Shown here: one piece after another, positions 63,530-64,000 of the stretch | Numbering within the stretch: the first letter of the stretch is position 1 | How the letters are laid out: each line of letters begins with the position of its first letter | Assembly: GCA_963837325.1 (NCBI GenBank) | Contig: CAWIMV010000002.1 | Coordinates: 124,001 to 188,000, forward strand | Origin: CAVQKZ01 sp963837325 | Lineage (GTDB): Bacteria > Actinomycetota > Actinomycetes > Mycobacteriales > Jatrophihabitantaceae | DNA length: 64,000 nucleotides | Direction: 5' to 3' | Notes under the pieces: generated by a model | Seen by the model: the letters and a program-made list of their open reading frames with translations, nothing else | What the model was told of the DNA's origin: nothing | Database searches by the model: none | Program-made: the position numbers and the translations under genes

Positions 63530-64000
63530 TCAGCCGTTTACGACGTGCTGGGTGATGGCCCAGCGAGTGGCCGAGGCCCGGTTGGACACGCCGATCTTGG
63601 TATAGATGCTCTGGATGTGGTGCTCGGCCGTCCGGGTCGAGATGAACAGCTCGGTGGCGATCTCAGCTGACGTTCGGCCCTCGGCGAGGAGGCGGAGCAC
63701 CTCGAGCTCGCGTCGGCTCAAGCCACCCGGGCGCTCCTCTCGGCCGCGTGGCCTTGGATCACGCCGAGCGGCGTCGATCTGCTGGCGGGCGTAGCCGGCC
63801 GCGGCGTCCAGTCCGAGCGTGGTCCCTTCGGCGACGCAGTTCGGCGGTCCGCTTCGGCGCCGAGCTTCGAGGCGAGCCGTTCCTCGAGATCGGCCAGCTC
63901 GGGAACGTGATGGAAGCTCGACTCGTGCTGTGACATCGCACCGAGGAGCAGTCACGGCCGCTTCGAACCGCTCGAGCCGTTCGAACAGCGCCGGCACGCT
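63530..64000 (-). pseudogene. LuxR family regulator with two compensating frame breaks (3' part, right edge cut)
   Basis: The DNA-binding LuxR domain is intact at the end: GLSRRELEVLRLLAEGRTSAEI then HHIQSIYTKIGVSNRASATRWA. Upstream the coding sense switches frame twice. In the frame that ends at 63530, ALFERLERFEAAV (about 63955-63995) is followed, only in the next frame (stop 63718), by LLLGAMSQHESSFHHVPELA and LEERLASKLGAEADR, and then returns to the first frame at about 63845 with VAEGTTLGLDAAAGYARQQ. Together they read as a normal LuxR C-terminal region. This is either two indels in a decayed gene or two sequencing errors. The 5' part lies beyond the window. Confidence 0.7.

Noticed and set aside
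1..64000. Prophage, integrase or insertion sequence
   Set aside because: No transposase, integrase, phage structural gene or terminal IS-type inverted repeat with a coding core is seen.

Overview
The window is a GC-rich, densely packed stretch of an actinobacterial chromosome. It has many GTG starts, 4-bp ATGA/GTGA gene overlaps, and several starts with a TAnnnT -10 box only 6-8 nt upstream (leaderless transcripts). The block asd-lysC, leuA, recR-ybaB, an Rv3717-like amidase, dnaX, SRP RNA and tRNA-Ser matches the gene neighbourhood I know from Mycobacterium and relatives. The pectin-directed glycoside hydrolases suggest a soil or plant-associated organism, but I cannot name the genus.

Region 1 (1-26266) is a large extracellular or capsular polysaccharide locus. 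It holds a Wzy/O-antigen-ligase-like membrane protein (cut by the left edge), a flippase, a WcaJ-type initiating sugar-phosphate transferase, GT4 and GT61 glycosyltransferases, GDP-L-fucose synthase, four FkbM methyltransferases in two paralogous pairs, two other methyltransferases, hexapeptide acyltransferases, a divergent SGNH protein and a Wzb-like low-molecular-weight phosphatase. Inside it lies a compact set of acyl carrier protein, acyl-AMP ligase and SDR, with a divergent acyltransferase, which may make and attach an unusual acyl group. A segment unrelated to polysaccharide synthesis (6757-12087) holds an ECF sigma factor with its membrane partner, a secreted GH43 with two carbohydrate-binding domains, and small proteins.

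Region 2 (26299-32390) is metabolic: peptide deformylase, asd-lysC, and a GABA operon (aldehyde dehydrogenase, free-standing biotin-type carrier, gabT). Region 3 (32744-40144) is a second polysaccharide island placed between lysC and leuA. Part of it looks lower in GC. It includes a second GDP-fucose-synthase-like enzyme, a two-domain glycosyltransferase whose C-terminal half resembles fucosyltransferases, an FkbM protein with a coiled-coil tail, a pyruvyl-transferase-like protein with a coiled-coil tail and a GT2 enzyme.

Region 4 (40160-53421) has leuA behind a leucine leader peptide, an RDD protein, an orphan mycosin-like protease, recR/ybaB, a lipoprotein amidase, dnaX, SRP RNA, tRNA-Ser, an MFS transporter, an alpha/beta hydrolase and topoisomerase IB. 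Three copies of a 68-bp palindromic element lie at 29228, 47312 and 47455. A separate 30-bp-stem hairpin lies at 46226-46292.

Region 5 (53481-64000) has a three-gene signalling operon (receiver-SpoIIE phosphatase, CHASE3-type histidine kinase, single-domain receiver), a pectin-degradation locus (LacI regulator, Tat-exported GH28, GH53 galactanase) with a candidate LacI operator, then a DinB-like protein, an AmiC/UrtA-like binding protein without signal peptide, a small barrel protein, and a LuxR gene whose reading frame is broken twice at the right edge.
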